Source of the DNA: Actinomyces sp. oral taxon 171 str. F0337
Lineage (GTDB): Bacteria; Actinomycetota; Actinomycetes; Actinomycetales; Actinomycetaceae
Length of the DNA: 64,000 nt
Direction of reading: 5' to 3'
NCBI RefSeq assembly: GCF_005696555.1
Contig: NZ_CP040005.1
Location: 1,302,001 to 1,366,000 of the forward strand
In this document: positions 9,529 to 20,079 of the stretch, one piece after another
Layout of the letters: every line of letters starts with the position of its first letter
How positions within the stretch are numbered: the stretch's first letter is position 1
Notes under the pieces: model-generated
What the model saw: only the letters and a program-made list of their open reading frames with translations
Database searches by the model: none
Told to the model about the DNA's origin: nothing
Translations under genes and position numbers: made by a program

Positions 9529-10350
9529 ATGACCAGTGTCCTGCACCTCGACGACGTCTCGCTGCACCGCGGCAGCCACCAGATCCTCAGCCACGTCAGC
9601 TGGACCGTGGAGGAGGGCCAGCACTGGGTGCTGCTGGGATCCAACGGCGCGGGCAAGACCACGATCGCCAGGATCGCCTCGGCCAGGCTCTTCCCGTCCT
9701 CCGGCACGGTGGACATCCTCTCCGAGAGGCTCGGGCGCGTGGACGTCTCCGAGCTGCACCCCCGTATCGGCCTGTTGTCCTCGGCCCTGGCCGCCGACGT
9801 CCAGGACGGCGAGAAGGTGCTCGGCGTGGTCCTGTCGGCCTCCTACGGGCGCATCGGGCGCTGGCGCGAGGAGTACGACGACTTTGACCTTGAGCGCGCT
9901 CACGCCCTGCTGGGTGCCCTGGAGGCCGGGCACCTGGTCGACCGGCTGTGGGGAACGCTGTCATCGGGGGAGCGCAAGCGCGTCGAGCTGGCTCGCGCTC
10001 TCATGCCGGACCCGGAGATGCTCTTCCTCGACGAGCCCGCCTCGGGCCTGGACCTGGCCGGCCGTGAACAGCTCCTGGCGGCGCTCACCGAGATCATCTC
10101 CTCGCCCGACTCACCCTCCATGGTCCTGGTGACCCACCACCTGGAGGAGATTCCGGAGGGCTTCACCCACGCACTCACGCTGCGTGAGGGGAAGGTCGTG
10201 GGCTCCGGTCCGCTGGAGCAGGTCCTCACCGTGGACACGATCAGCACGACCTTCGGCATGCCGCTGGAGGTCACCTACGACCGCGGTCGCTACGCCGCCA
10301 GGGGCCGACCCGTCGGCCACGGCAGGCGCGTCGCCGCGGCCAGGGGCTGA
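9529..10350 (+). CDS. ABC transporter ATP-binding protein
   Basis: A 273-residue single ABC domain. Walker A is GSNGAGKTT (37-45), the signature is LSSGERKRVELARAL, Walker B is MLFLDEPASGLD, and the H-loop lies in VLVTHHLEEIPEG. The overall form resembles stand-alone ModF/YlmA-type ATPases. No permease gene is adjacent, so its partner and substrate are unknown; it may instead act without a transporter. The final 25 residues are Arg/Gly-rich. The leaderless-type promoter TAGGAT precedes the ATG. Confidence 0.85.
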   Translation: MTSVLHLDDVSLHRGSHQILSHVSWTVEEGQHWVLLGSNGAGKTTIARIASARLFPSSGTVDILSERLGRVDVSELHPRIGLLSSALAADVQDGEKVLGVVLSASYGRIGRWREEYDDFDLERAHALLGALEAGHLVDRLWGTLSSGERKRVELARALMPDPEMLFLDEPASGLDLAGREQLLAALTEIISSPDSPSMVLVTHHLEEIPEGFTHALTLREGKVVGSGPLEQVLTVDTISTTFGMPLEVTYDRGRYAARGRPVGHGRRVAAARG

Positions 10351-10443
10351 CCGGTTCCGGGTGCGGATGTCCGCTCCGGACCACGTCGTCCCCGTCCGGC
10401 ACGGGACCACTTACTCACCAACCGCGTTCATCAGGAGGTTCTC

Positions 10444-10911
10444 ATGGAATGGCTGATCTGGGTCGGAGGGGCTCTGCTCCTCATCGTCATCGAGACGGTG
10501 ACGGCCGACCTCACCTTCCTCATGATTGCCGGTGGTGCGCTGGGGGGAGGGCTGACATCCTTCCTCGGTGGGCCTGTGTGGGCGCAGGTACTGGTCTTCG
10601 CCTGCGTCTCCACCCTGCTGCTCTTCGCCGTGCGCCCCTGGGCCAAGCGGCGTCTGGCAGCCGCCACCCCACAGATGAAGACCAACGTCGACGCCCTCAT
10701 CGGCAGGTCGGCCACCACCATCACCGCGGTGGATGACGGCGGCGGCCGAGTCCGTCTGGGCGGTGAGGAGTGGAGCGCCCGTCTGGCTCCCGCCGCCCAG
10801 GGTGGCGTCACCCGCCTGGAGGCCGGGGTGAGCGTGACCGTGACACAGATCGACGGGGCCGTGGCCGTGGTCGCCCCGGCGACGACCTCCGCCGCTGCGC
10901 CCGCGCCCTGA
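10444..10911 (+). CDS. NfeD-like membrane protein
   Basis: A 155-residue protein with two hydrophobic segments (about 2-25 and 30-65), then a soluble OB-fold-like part containing the family-typical LIGRSATTITAV and GEEWSAR. NfeD proteins are encoded beside SPFH/stomatin proteins and are thought to work with them in membrane microdomains; here the SPFH gene follows 62 bases downstream. A strong GGAGG site lies a few bases before the ATG. The last dozen residues are Ala/Pro-rich. Confidence 0.9.
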   Translation: MEWLIWVGGALLLIVIETVTADLTFLMIAGGALGGGLTSFLGGPVWAQVLVFACVSTLLLFAVRPWAKRRLAAATPQMKTNVDALIGRSATTITAVDDGGGRVRLGGEEWSARLAPAAQGGVTRLEAGVSVTVTQIDGAVAVVAPATTSAAAPAP

Positions 10912-10973
10912 CGTTCCCCGCACCGGCCCATCAACCGTTCTGACCACCCGTTCAACCCCGCAGGAGAAAACTC

Positions 10974-12278
10974 GTGCCCATCGTCTCCATCATCTTGCTT
11001 CTCGTGGCCGTATTGGTCATCGTTGCCATCTTCCGATCGGTGCGGATCGTTAAGCAGAGCACCGCGATCATCGTTGAGCGCCTGGGGCGCTTCCAGGCGG
11101 CCTACGGCGCTGGAATGCACTTCCTGGTGCCCTTCATCGACCGGGTACGCAACATCATGGACCTGCGCGAGCAGGTCGTCTCCTTCCCGCCCCAGCCGGT
11201 CATCACCTCCGACAACCTCGTCGTGAGCATCGACTCGGTGGTCTACTACCAGATCACCGACCCCATGCGTGCCACCTACGAAATCTCCAACTACCTGCAG
11301 GCCATTGAGCAGCTGACGGTCACCACGCTGCGCAACGTCGTCGGCTCCATGGACCTGGAGCAGACGTTGACCAGCCGTGACCAGATCAATGGCCAGCTGC
11401 GCGGTGTCCTGGATCAGGCCACCGGCCGGTGGGGAATCCGCGTCAACAGCGTGGAGCTGAAGTCCATCGACCCGCCCGCCTCCATCCAGGGCTCCATGGA
11501 GCAGCAGATGCGCGCCGAGCGTGACCGCCGCGCCGCGATCCTGACCGCCGAGGGCGTCAAGCAGTCCCAGATTCTCACGGCCGAGGGTGACAAGCAGTCC
11601 GCCATCCTGCGCGCCGAGGGGCAGGCGCAGTCCGCGATCCTCAAGGCCCAGGGTGAGTCGCGCGCCATCCTCCAGGTCTTCGAAGCCATCCATCGCGGAA
11701 ACGCCGACTCCAAGCTGCTGGCCTACCAGTACCTCCAGACCCTGCCCAAGATCGCCAACGGCTCCTCCTCCAAGATGTGGATCGTGCCCACTGAGTTCAC
11801 GGCGGCGCTCGACGGCATCGCCGGCGCTCTCGGCGGTGGCAAGGATGGCGGCCCCAGCGGCGGCTCGGACGACTCCGACGACGATACCCGTCCCGGCGTC
11901 GACCTCTCAGGCAGCGAGCTCGACCTGGGCATCGCCTCGGACCTGGCCAGCATCAGCCTCCAAGCCCCCGAGGAGGCCCTCGCCCAGGCCCGGGGCGAGG
12001 TCGAGTCGGCCTCCCAGGAGGCCAGTGAGGAGCCCGCTCCCAAGGCAGGCGTTCCCCGGAAGGCTCCCGCGGATGAGACCGACGGCGGGGCCACGGTGAC
12101 CGTCCCGACCTCCGACGGCCTGGAGGGTGCTCACGCCGCGCGCGGCAGTCACGTGGCCGATCCCGAGGAGGAGGATCAGCAGCCGAATTCCGTGCCCCCG
12201 CGCGGCGGTTACGGCATCCAGGCACAGCCCGGGTACGGCACGCCTCCCGGCGCGCCCCAGGGACCCTACGGAGCCTGA
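10974..12278 (+). CDS. SPFH/Band 7 (stomatin-like) protein
   Basis: Membrane-anchored scaffold protein of 434 residues: an N-terminal membrane segment (1-22), the Band 7 domain (about 25-200, with ERLGRFQAAYGAGMHFLVPF and LREQVVSFPPQPVIT), and a helical region built from repeated AEG-type units (about 190-225, e.g. LTAEGDKQSAILRAEGQ). A QmcA/HflK-like tail follows. The last 150 residues are acidic and low complexity, ending in a Gly/Pro/Tyr-rich stretch; this extension is longer than in enterobacterial QmcA. The start is GTG with AGGAGA upstream. It forms an operon with the NfeD gene. Confidence 0.92.
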   Translation: MPIVSIILLLVAVLVIVAIFRSVRIVKQSTAIIVERLGRFQAAYGAGMHFLVPFIDRVRNIMDLREQVVSFPPQPVITSDNLVVSIDSVVYYQITDPMRATYEISNYLQAIEQLTVTTLRNVVGSMDLEQTLTSRDQINGQLRGVLDQATGRWGIRVNSVELKSIDPPASIQGSMEQQMRAERDRRAAILTAEGVKQSQILTAEGDKQSAILRAEGQAQSAILKAQGESRAILQVFEAIHRGNADSKLLAYQYLQTLPKIANGSSSKMWIVPTEFTAALDGIAGALGGGKDGGPSGGSDDSDDDTRPGVDLSGSELDLGIASDLASISLQAPEEALAQARGEVESASQEASEEPAPKAGVPRKAPADETDGGATVTVPTSDGLEGAHAARGSHVADPEEEDQQPNSVPPRGGYGIQAQPGYGTPPGAPQGPYGA

Positions 12279-12331
12279 CCGGCTGTCTTGAGGCCCGTTG
12301 GGAACCGGAGAGGTCCCAGGGGCACTTGCTG

Positions 12332-12380
12332 CGGCGGGAGGAATGGGCGATCCACGATGATCGGCCTATTCTTCCCGCCG
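12332..12380 (+). terminator. Long hairpin after the NfeD-SPFH operon
   Basis: Arms 12332-12344 and 12368-12380 pair over 13 positions with one G-T pair, and GATC-GATC pairs again nearer the loop. The hairpin lies between the SPFH stop codon and the SpoU methyltransferase gene. Confidence 0.55.
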
Positions 12381-12422
12381 TACTGCTGCGCTGAGCGGGG
12401 AAAACCAAGAAGGTGACGAACG

Positions 12423-13283
12423 ATGATTATTGAGCTGGACGACGGGGCCGACGAGCGCCTGGCGGACTACACCAGGCTGACGGATGTGGCGCTGCGCCGT
12501 CGGTTGGAGACGCAGCGGGGCCTGTACATGGCCGAGTCCTCCAAGGTCATCACACGCGCCGTGGCCGCCGGGCACGCCCCGCGCTCCTTCCTTATGGCTC
12601 CGCGCCACCTGGCTGAGATGCGCCCGGTCATCGCCTCAGCGGCCGGCTGCGGGGGCAACGACGACGGCGGTGAGGTGCCCGTGTTCGTCGCCCCCGAGGA
12701 GGTCCTGGAGTCCATCACGGGTTTCCACCTGCACCGCGGGGCGCTGGCCGCCATGAACCGCCCCGAGCTCATCGGTGTTTCCGAGCTGCTGTCGGCCGCC
12801 CGCGGGGGAGCGGGGGCCAGGAGGGTCGCGATCCTGGAGGACCTGGTGGACCACACGAACGTGGGGGCCGCCTTCCGCAGCGCTGCCGCCCTGGGGATCG
12901 ACGCCGTCCTGGTCACTCCGCGCTGCGCGGATCCCCTTTACCGGCGCAGTGTGCGCGTCTCCATGGGCACCGTCTTCCAGGTCCCCTGGACCCGGATCGA
13001 GCGCTGGCCCGCCATGGACGAGCTCCATGGCCAGGGCTTCACCGTGGCCGCCCTGGCGCTGTCGGACACCTCAGTGGCGCTGGACGAGTTCGCGGCGTCA
13101 ACGGCTTGCACCGGTGCGGACTCCAGGGTCGCCGTCGTCCTGGGCACGGAGGGCGATGGGCTGTCCCACCGGACGATCGCCGCGGCCGACGAGGTGGTGC
13201 GCATCCCCATGGCCGGGGGAGTGGACTCCCTCAACGTGGCGGCGGCCGCCGCCGTGGCCTTCTGGGCGCTGCGTCTGCCCTGA
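12423..13283 (+). CDS. TrmH/SpoU family RNA 2'-O-methyltransferase
   Basis: SPOUT-fold enzyme of 286 residues that probably methylates a ribose in rRNA or tRNA using S-adenosylmethionine. The N-terminal substrate-binding part (about 1-110, with GLYMAESSKVI) is followed by the three SpoU motifs: VDHTNVGAAFRSAAALG (motif 1), VVLGTEGDGLS (motif 2) and IPMAGGVDSLNVAAAAAV (motif 3). The target base cannot be told from sequence. AAGGTG lies before the ATG. The gene ends in a terminator shared with the convergent PTS gene. Confidence 0.92.
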   Translation: MIIELDDGADERLADYTRLTDVALRRRLETQRGLYMAESSKVITRAVAAGHAPRSFLMAPRHLAEMRPVIASAAGCGGNDDGGEVPVFVAPEEVLESITGFHLHRGALAAMNRPELIGVSELLSAARGGAGARRVAILEDLVDHTNVGAAFRSAAALGIDAVLVTPRCADPLYRRSVRVSMGTVFQVPWTRIERWPAMDELHGQGFTVAALALSDTSVALDEFAASTACTGADSRVAVVLGTEGDGLSHRTIAAADEVVRIPMAGGVDSLNVAAAAAVAFWALRLP

Positions 13284-13342
13284 CCCGGACCGCAGTCCGG
13301 TGCCGCCAGCGTGCGCCGGACGAGCAGCACGTGAGCAACATG

Positions 13343-13380
13343 GTGGGGCCGGATCCGTCAGCATACGGATCCGGCCCCAC
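13343..13380. terminator. Bidirectional terminator between convergent genes
   Basis: A perfect 16-bp inverted repeat (13343-13358 and 13365-13380) with a 6-base loop, followed on the plus strand by TGTTGTGT. It lies between the SpoU gene and the PTS gene. Confidence 0.8.
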
Positions 13381-13422
13381 TGTTGTGTCAGCGGCCGATC
13401 AGGTCGACGGCGTCATATGAGC

Positions 13423-15534
13423 TCAGGCCTCGGGCGCGGTGACCTTGATGAGGGCCTCACCGGGCTCAACCGAATCACCACCGACGACCTCGACCGAGGC
13501 GAAGGAGGCGGTGTTGGTGACGAGTACCGGAGTGGTCAGCGGGTAGCCGGCCTGCTCGATGACGGAGCGGTCCACGCGGACGAGCTCCTGACCCTCGCTG
13601 ACGCGATCGCCCTGGGAGACCTTGACGTCGAAGCCCTGGCCCTCCAGGTTGACGGTGTCCAGACCCACGTGGATGAGGATCTCCACGCCGTTGTCCAGGG
13701 TGATGCCGAAGGCGTGCCCCGAGGACGGGGCCACGACGACGGTGCCGTCGGCCGGAGCCGTGACGACGATGTCGCCCTGGGGCTCCAGGCCTACGCCCTG
13801 ACCGACGGCGCCCGAGGAGAACACCGGGTCGGGGACCTTGTCCAGGTCCATGGTCGTGGCCTTGAGCGGTGAGGCGATCTCAGTGACCGCGCCGGGAACG
13901 AGCGCCGGCTTGGGCGTGGGGGCCTTCGCAGTCCGGTCGCCCTCCTCAGCGGGAGCAGCAGCCGCAGCGGCGCCGTCGTCGGCCTGCTTCTTCTCAGTAG
14001 GCTCCGCTTCAGTGGAGGAGATCGTCTCACCGGCAGCGGCCGCAGCCGCACGGGCCTCGGCCCTCTCCTCCTTGGTGCGGTAGTCCGTGAGAATGATGAG
14101 AGCCATCGAGGTGGCGAAGGCCGCGGTGATGGCGATGCCGTACAGTGCCATTGGGGTGAAGACCGGGATGCTCAGCAGCGAGCTGAACACGAAGGTCGAG
14201 GCCTTGATGCCGCCGCCGATACCGGTGATGAGACCGCCCACGAGACAGCCGGCCAGCAGACGCGGGTAGATGCGCTTGAAGCGCAGGTGGATACCGTAGA
14301 GGCTCGGCTCGGAGATGCCACCGAAGAGGCCGGCGGCCAGGGCGCCGAAGGCCGTCTGACGCATGACCTTGTCCTTGTCACGAATGGCCAGGACCAGCAC
14401 ACCGGCGGTGGCGCCGAAGCATGCGAAGTTCCACGAGCCCATGGGGCCCTGGATGAAGTCGTAGCCCAGCGTACTGATGTTGGCCAGCATGATGGCGTTG
14501 AGGGGCCAGTGCAGACCCAGCGGCACCAGGAACGGATAGAGCAGTGGGATGACGATCGCGAAGACGATCGGGGCGCTCGTGTTGAGCCATGCCAGTCCGG
14601 ATCCCAGGCCTGTACCGACCCAGATACCTACTGGACCGATGATGAAGGCCGTCACCGGCATCATGATGATGAAGGAGAAGAACGGAACAAACACCATCTG
14701 CACGTTGGAGGGAATGAGCTTGGCCAGACCCTTGTAGACCAGGGCCAGGACGGCGACCATCATGAGGGGAACGAAGACCTGGCCGCTGTAGTCGTTGAGC
14801 TGCATGGGAACGCCCGCGACATGTGCGACGCACAGGTCCTTGTTCAACGTGGCGTTGTGGGTGCAGGTCGATCCGATCGCCTTGCTGAGGTCAACGAATT
14901 GAGGCGTCATCAGCGCTGCCATGACCGAGGCACCGACCCAGGGGTCGATGTTGAGCTTCTTGGCGGCGTTGTAGGCCACCATGATGGGCAGGAAGTGGAA
15001 CACCGACTTGTACATGGCTTCCGCGAAGACCTGTGCGGCGGGCTTGTCCTCGGCCGTCAGGTTCGGATCACTGGCATTGATGACGCCGAACGCATCCAGT
15101 ACCGCAAGACCGGCGATGATGAGCGACGCGCCCAGCAGCACCGGCAGCAGGGGACGGAAGGAGTCGGACAGGTACTCGAAGAAGGCGTCGACGTAGGCGT
15201 TCTTGCCGCGGGCCTTGGCGCGGGCGGCGGCCTTGACGTCGGCGTCGGACTGATCCGAGCCGGATGATCCTCCCCGGCTCTTCATGGCCGGCAGGTTGTT
15301 GATCTCGTCGTACACGCTCTGCACGGCACCACCGATGACGATCTGGTAGCGGTCCCCGGACTGGGGGACGGCGCCCATGACACCCGGAATGGTCTCGACG
15401 GCCGCCTTGTCGATGCCGGAGGCGTCCTTGAGCTCGAAGCGCAGTCGGGTGGCGCAGTGGGTGAAATGGATGATGTTCTCGGCGCCGCCCACGGCGTCGA
15501 GGATTGCCTCAGGGGTTGAGGTCGTGGTTGCCAT
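13423..15534 (-). CDS. PTS system, beta-glucoside-type EIIBCA
   Basis: Imports and phosphorylates a sugar in one step. In this 703-residue chain the domain order is EIIB (1-90; phospho-cysteine in FTHCATRLRF), EIIC (about 115-490; many membrane segments, with the GGISEPSLYG loop) and EIIA (about 570-703; active histidine in ILIHVGLDTVNLEG). An Ala/Glu-rich linker of about 80 residues joins C and A. The B-C-A order and the HCATRLRF motif fit the beta-glucoside/sucrose/trehalose group; the exact sugar is unknown. No hydrolase or antiterminator gene is adjacent. Transcription ends at the hairpin 13343-13380. Confidence 0.92.
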   Translation of the reverse strand: MATTTSTPEAILDAVGGAENIIHFTHCATRLRFELKDASGIDKAAVETIPGVMGAVPQSGDRYQIVIGGAVQSVYDEINNLPAMKSRGGSSGSDQSDADVKAAARAKARGKNAYVDAFFEYLSDSFRPLLPVLLGASLIIAGLAVLDAFGVINASDPNLTAEDKPAAQVFAEAMYKSVFHFLPIMVAYNAAKKLNIDPWVGASVMAALMTPQFVDLSKAIGSTCTHNATLNKDLCVAHVAGVPMQLNDYSGQVFVPLMMVAVLALVYKGLAKLIPSNVQMVFVPFFSFIIMMPVTAFIIGPVGIWVGTGLGSGLAWLNTSAPIVFAIVIPLLYPFLVPLGLHWPLNAIMLANISTLGYDFIQGPMGSWNFACFGATAGVLVLAIRDKDKVMRQTAFGALAAGLFGGISEPSLYGIHLRFKRIYPRLLAGCLVGGLITGIGGGIKASTFVFSSLLSIPVFTPMALYGIAITAAFATSMALIILTDYRTKEERAEARAAAAAAGETISSTEAEPTEKKQADDGAAAAAAPAEEGDRTAKAPTPKPALVPGAVTEIASPLKATTMDLDKVPDPVFSSGAVGQGVGLEPQGDIVVTAPADGTVVVAPSSGHAFGITLDNGVEILIHVGLDTVNLEGQGFDVKVSQGDRVSEGQELVRVDRSVIEQAGYPLTTPVLVTNTASFASVEVVGGDSVEPGEALIKVTAPEA

Positions 15535-15911
15535 TCGGGCCCTTTCCTACTGAGCGAGGGTGACGAGGACGGTGGATGCACCCCGGTGCGCTCCGAGTCC
15601 CCGATGGGCTCGCTCTCGGTGGTGGGGATCTGACACCTCGTGCGCCACGCGGGCGCAAAGAAGGTGGTTGAGGAAGAGGGTACTGTCTCACGGCTCAGAA
15701 CAAAAAGGGAACAGTCCGTCCGGATGGTGCCCGTACCCTGCTCGAGATGGCCGACGGCCACGGAATCTGCCCGATCCCGGTATCCACTGGCACCTGTTTG
15801 CGCAGGTGAGGCTCTTTGTGCGCACAGGCACTCAGACCAGTGGGTGCGTCGGCGGAGTGGTTTTTGCACGCTTGAGGCGCACTGACCCCGCCTCAAGCGA
15901 AGGAGCTCAAC
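15535..15911. promoter_or_regulatory. Divergent control region of the PTS gene and the unknown gene
   Basis: No gene is seen in this 377-base gap. On the minus strand, TTGTTC followed 15 bases later by TACCCT is a possible PTS promoter; it lies beside the symmetric GAAC-N7-GTTC (about 15694-15710). I found no clear LicT/BglG-type antiterminator hairpin. Near the other end, nested repeats occur: CCACTGG (15784-15790) with CCAGTGG (15837-15843) enclosing CACCTG (15791-15796) with CAGGTG (15803-15808). Confidence 0.35.
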
Positions 15912-16568
15912 ATGAGCGCGCAGACCTCCCTGGCTGCACAGCCGGTACCGCCGGTCCTAGCGAACATCCCGATTCGCCCACCCACCACGACTCCGCCTCC
16001 CGTTCCGGCCTCGACCGGCTCGCCCGATTCGCCGCGCCTTTACGGTCCACCGGGGTGGACGGTGCGCATCGGCCTGTGGCGCCTGATTGAGCCCTGGCTC
16101 GATGCCCCGCGCTGCCTGCCGGGGGAGACGCCACTGCGCCTGGATGCCCTGGGCGCCCCGGTGAGCGACTACGTGCCCTTCCGTGGGATGGACGCCGCCA
16201 CGGCGGCCGACCTGCTCCTGCGGCTGCCGGCTGCGGCACTGAGCGACCGCCAGAACCTCGCCCCGACCCTCAAGACGATGCTGACTGCCTGCGCCGGAGC
16301 GGACGGGCAGGTGCGCCTGTCCGGATACGGCATCGGCCCTCAGCGCGAGGACGAGCGTCTGAGCGCCGAGGCCCTGTGGGTCGCCGACGCCGACCTGCAG
16401 GGCTACGAGGTCCTCGCCGAGCACAGCCGGGCCTGTCAGTGCTCCGCGCTGTGGGAGAGGGTCAAGGAGCGTTACGAGCTCGACGCCAGGTGCATTCCTG
16501 ACGACATCGTGCGCACCCGGCCCGAGTGGGCCGGCGGCGGGGTCGGCTGGTGGATGTGGTGGGACTGA
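15912..16568 (+). CDS. Hypothetical protein with Pro-rich N-terminus
   Basis: Not recognised. This 218-residue soluble protein starts with a Pro/Thr-rich disordered segment (about 8-45). A compact part follows with WTVRIGLWRLIEPWLDAP, a Cys-containing stretch HSRACQCSALWERV, and a Trp-rich end (GGGVGWWMWWD). Codon use matches neighbouring genes. AAGGAG precedes the ATG at good spacing. The gene is followed closely by the ABC-F gene, which seems to have its own promoter. Confidence 0.7.
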   Translation: MSAQTSLAAQPVPPVLANIPIRPPTTTPPPVPASTGSPDSPRLYGPPGWTVRIGLWRLIEPWLDAPRCLPGETPLRLDALGAPVSDYVPFRGMDAATAADLLLRLPAAALSDRQNLAPTLKTMLTACAGADGQVRLSGYGIGPQREDERLSAEALWVADADLQGYEVLAEHSRACQCSALWERVKERYELDARCIPDDIVRTRPEWAGGGVGWWMWWD

Positions 16569-16603
16569 TAGGTCCGTTGCGGCGGGCAGGACCAGCAGGC
16601 CCG

Positions 16604-16609
16604 TACGAT
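16604..16609 (+). promoter_or_regulatory. -10 box TACGAT that sets the ABC-F start
   Basis: TACGAT overlaps the upstream in-frame ATG (16608) and ends seven bases before the GTG at 16617. It therefore favours a leaderless start at the GTG. Confidence 0.5.
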
Positions 16610-16616
16610 GGCGCGC

Positions 16617-18275
<1,659 letters not shown>

Positions 18276-18511
18276 GGATGTGATCGTCTCCCTCCCGCCC
18301 CAGAGGCGACGCCGTCGGACACAGTGAGTCCCCTCACCCCGGCTCCGGGGCGAGGACCGCGTAGGGTTGTCACCAGGAACAAGGCATCCGGATGGAGCGT
18401 TGGCTCCGGTGGATCCTCACGGCTCTCGTCAGGAGGGCCGCCGCAGGACCTTCGGCGGCGCCACACTGAGCGCCGCGGATACACGTAGGCATACCAGACC
18501 AGGAGATGACC

Positions 18512-18904
18512 ATGGCAGAGACCACCCTGACCGACACCACTGACATCGAGGCCCCCGAGCACGAGGTCATCCTCACCGAGACCGCCGCCGCGAAGGTCGC
18601 CAGCCTCCTGGCCCAGGAGGGGCGTGACGACCTGCGCCTGCGCGTGGCCGTCCAGCCCGGCGGCTGCTCCGGCCTGGTCTACCAGCTCTACTTCGACGAG
18701 CGGCTCCTGGACGGCGACGCCGTGCGCGCCTTCCCCACGGGCAGTGACGAGATGGCCAGCGTTGAGGTGGTCGTCGACCGCATGAGCGTGCCCTACCTGT
18801 CGGGCGCCACCATCGACTTCGCCGACACCATCGAGAAGCAGGGCTTCACCATCGACAACCCCAACGCCGCCGGAAGCTGCGCCTGCGGCGAGTCCTTCCA
18901 CTGA
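18512..18904 (+). CDS. erpA: A-type iron-sulfur carrier (HesB/IscA/ErpA family)
   Basis: Carries and inserts Fe-S clusters into target proteins. The 130-residue protein has all three conserved cysteines: one in QPGGCSGLVYQLYFDE and two in the C-terminal SCACGESFH. It resembles the single ErpA-like protein of many Actinobacteria. The start is the ATG at 18512, six bases after AGGAG; the ATG at 18506 touches that ribosome site and is unlikely. A TAGGGT box about 145 bases upstream (18362-18367) is a weak promoter candidate. Confidence 0.94.
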   Translation: MAETTLTDTTDIEAPEHEVILTETAAAKVASLLAQEGRDDLRLRVAVQPGGCSGLVYQLYFDERLLDGDAVRAFPTGSDEMASVEVVVDRMSVPYLSGATIDFADTIEKQGFTIDNPNAAGSCACGESFH

Positions 18905-18943
18905 TCCCTCCCGCGCAGGCCCTCCCTCACGCAAGGAGCTCAT

Positions 18944-19987
18944 GTGCGCCGCACATCCCTGACCCTGACTGCCCTGGCCGCGGCCGCCTGCCTCGCGCTG
19001 GCCGGCTGCTCGGGGTCGTCCTCCTCCTCAGCATCGGCGTCCAAGGTCGCTGCCTCCGAGACCCCGGTGCCGGCGGCCACGGCGCCCGTGGACTGCTCCA
19101 CCCTGACGATCGACTCCGACTCCGAGTCGTTGCCGGCCGTCGGTGGTGACGCGGGCAAACAGCCCACTGTGACCTGGAAGAAGGATGCGCAGGCACCTAA
19201 GAACCTCACCGTCAAGACGTTGACGAAGGGGAACGGGGCTGAGATCGACGCCGCCGGTGTGGTCAAGGCCAACTACACGGGCTGGCAGTGGGACGGCACC
19301 GACCCCTTCGACACCTCCTTCAAGAGCGGCGCACCGGTGACCTTCCCGCTGGGGAACGTGATCCAGGGATGGAAGTGCGGTCTGGCCGGGCACCACGTGG
19401 GTGACCGGGTCGTCATGTCGATTCCCCCGGAGCTGGCCTACGGCAACAAGGCGGCCCAGGATGCTCAGGCCGCCCAGGCCGGCGGCGCCCAGCAGCAGGG
19501 GCAGCAGAACCCGGCCGGGACGCTCGTGTTCGTCGTCGAGATCGTCGACGGCGTCAGCGGCAAGATCTCCGGCGGCTCGGCCTCGGCCACGATGGAGGGA
19601 GAGGAAGCCGTCAGTCAGCGCGGCATCACGGTCAGCGGTGAGCTCGGCCAGCCGGCGAAGCTCTCCATCGGGGCCGATGCCGCCCAGCCGGCCAAGTCCG
19701 AGGTCATCGTGCTGGCGCGCGGCTCCGGTCCGGCCATCAAGGAGAGCTCCACGGCCGTGATGAACATTGCCGGAAACTACTGGGACGGATCCCAGCCGTC
19801 CAACACCTGGGAGCAGCACGCCGCCGAGTCGATCAACATGGCGCAGGCACAGCAGTCCGTTCCGGGACTGATCGGTGTGCCGGAAGGCTCCCGAATCGTG
19901 GTGCTCATGCCGCCGGTGCAGGCTACGGGCCAGCAGCAGGGGATCCCGGCGTCGGCTTACGTCATGGACGTTGAGAAGGTTTTCTAG
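18944..19987 (+). CDS. FKBP-type peptidyl-prolyl isomerase lipoprotein, two domains
   Basis: Extracytoplasmic folding factor of 347 residues. A lipoprotein signal ends in LALAGC (Cys22), followed by a Ser-rich spacer. The first FKBP domain (about 84-205) has KANYTGWQWDGTDPFDTSF, VIQGWKCGLAGHHVGDRVVM and IPPELAYG, then a Gln/Ala-rich loop and TLVFVVEIVDGV. A second, weaker FKBP-like repeat (about 228-347) repeats the order with VMNIAGNYWDGSQPSNTW and PGLIGVPEGSRIVVLMPP but lacks most active-site aromatic residues. The GTG start follows AAGGAG by five bases. The gene ends at a strong terminator. Confidence 0.9.
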   Translation: MRRTSLTLTALAAAACLALAGCSGSSSSSASASKVAASETPVPAATAPVDCSTLTIDSDSESLPAVGGDAGKQPTVTWKKDAQAPKNLTVKTLTKGNGAEIDAAGVVKANYTGWQWDGTDPFDTSFKSGAPVTFPLGNVIQGWKCGLAGHHVGDRVVMSIPPELAYGNKAAQDAQAAQAGGAQQQGQQNPAGTLVFVVEIVDGVSGKISGGSASATMEGEEAVSQRGITVSGELGQPAKLSIGADAAQPAKSEVIVLARGSGPAIKESSTAVMNIAGNYWDGSQPSNTWEQHAAESINMAQAQQSVPGLIGVPEGSRIVVLMPPVQATGQQQGIPASAYVMDVEKVF

Positions 19988-20014
19988 CAAGAGCTGTTTA
20001 GCAGCGCCAGACAT

Positions 20015-20052
20015 GGCTGTGGCCGCGCCCCTCAAGGGGCGCGGCCACAGCC
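20015..20052. terminator. Bidirectional terminator between the FKBP gene and sodA
   Basis: A perfect 17-bp repeat (20015-20031 and 20036-20052) with loop TCAA, followed on the plus strand by TTTCT. Confidence 0.85.
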
Positions 20053-20079
20053 TTTCTCGTACGCTGCCGGGGCTCGGCG

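Noticed and set aside
15535..15720. LicT/BglG-type antiterminator site upstream of the PTS gene
   Set aside because: No sequence close to the RAT consensus with an overlapping terminator was found on the minus strand.
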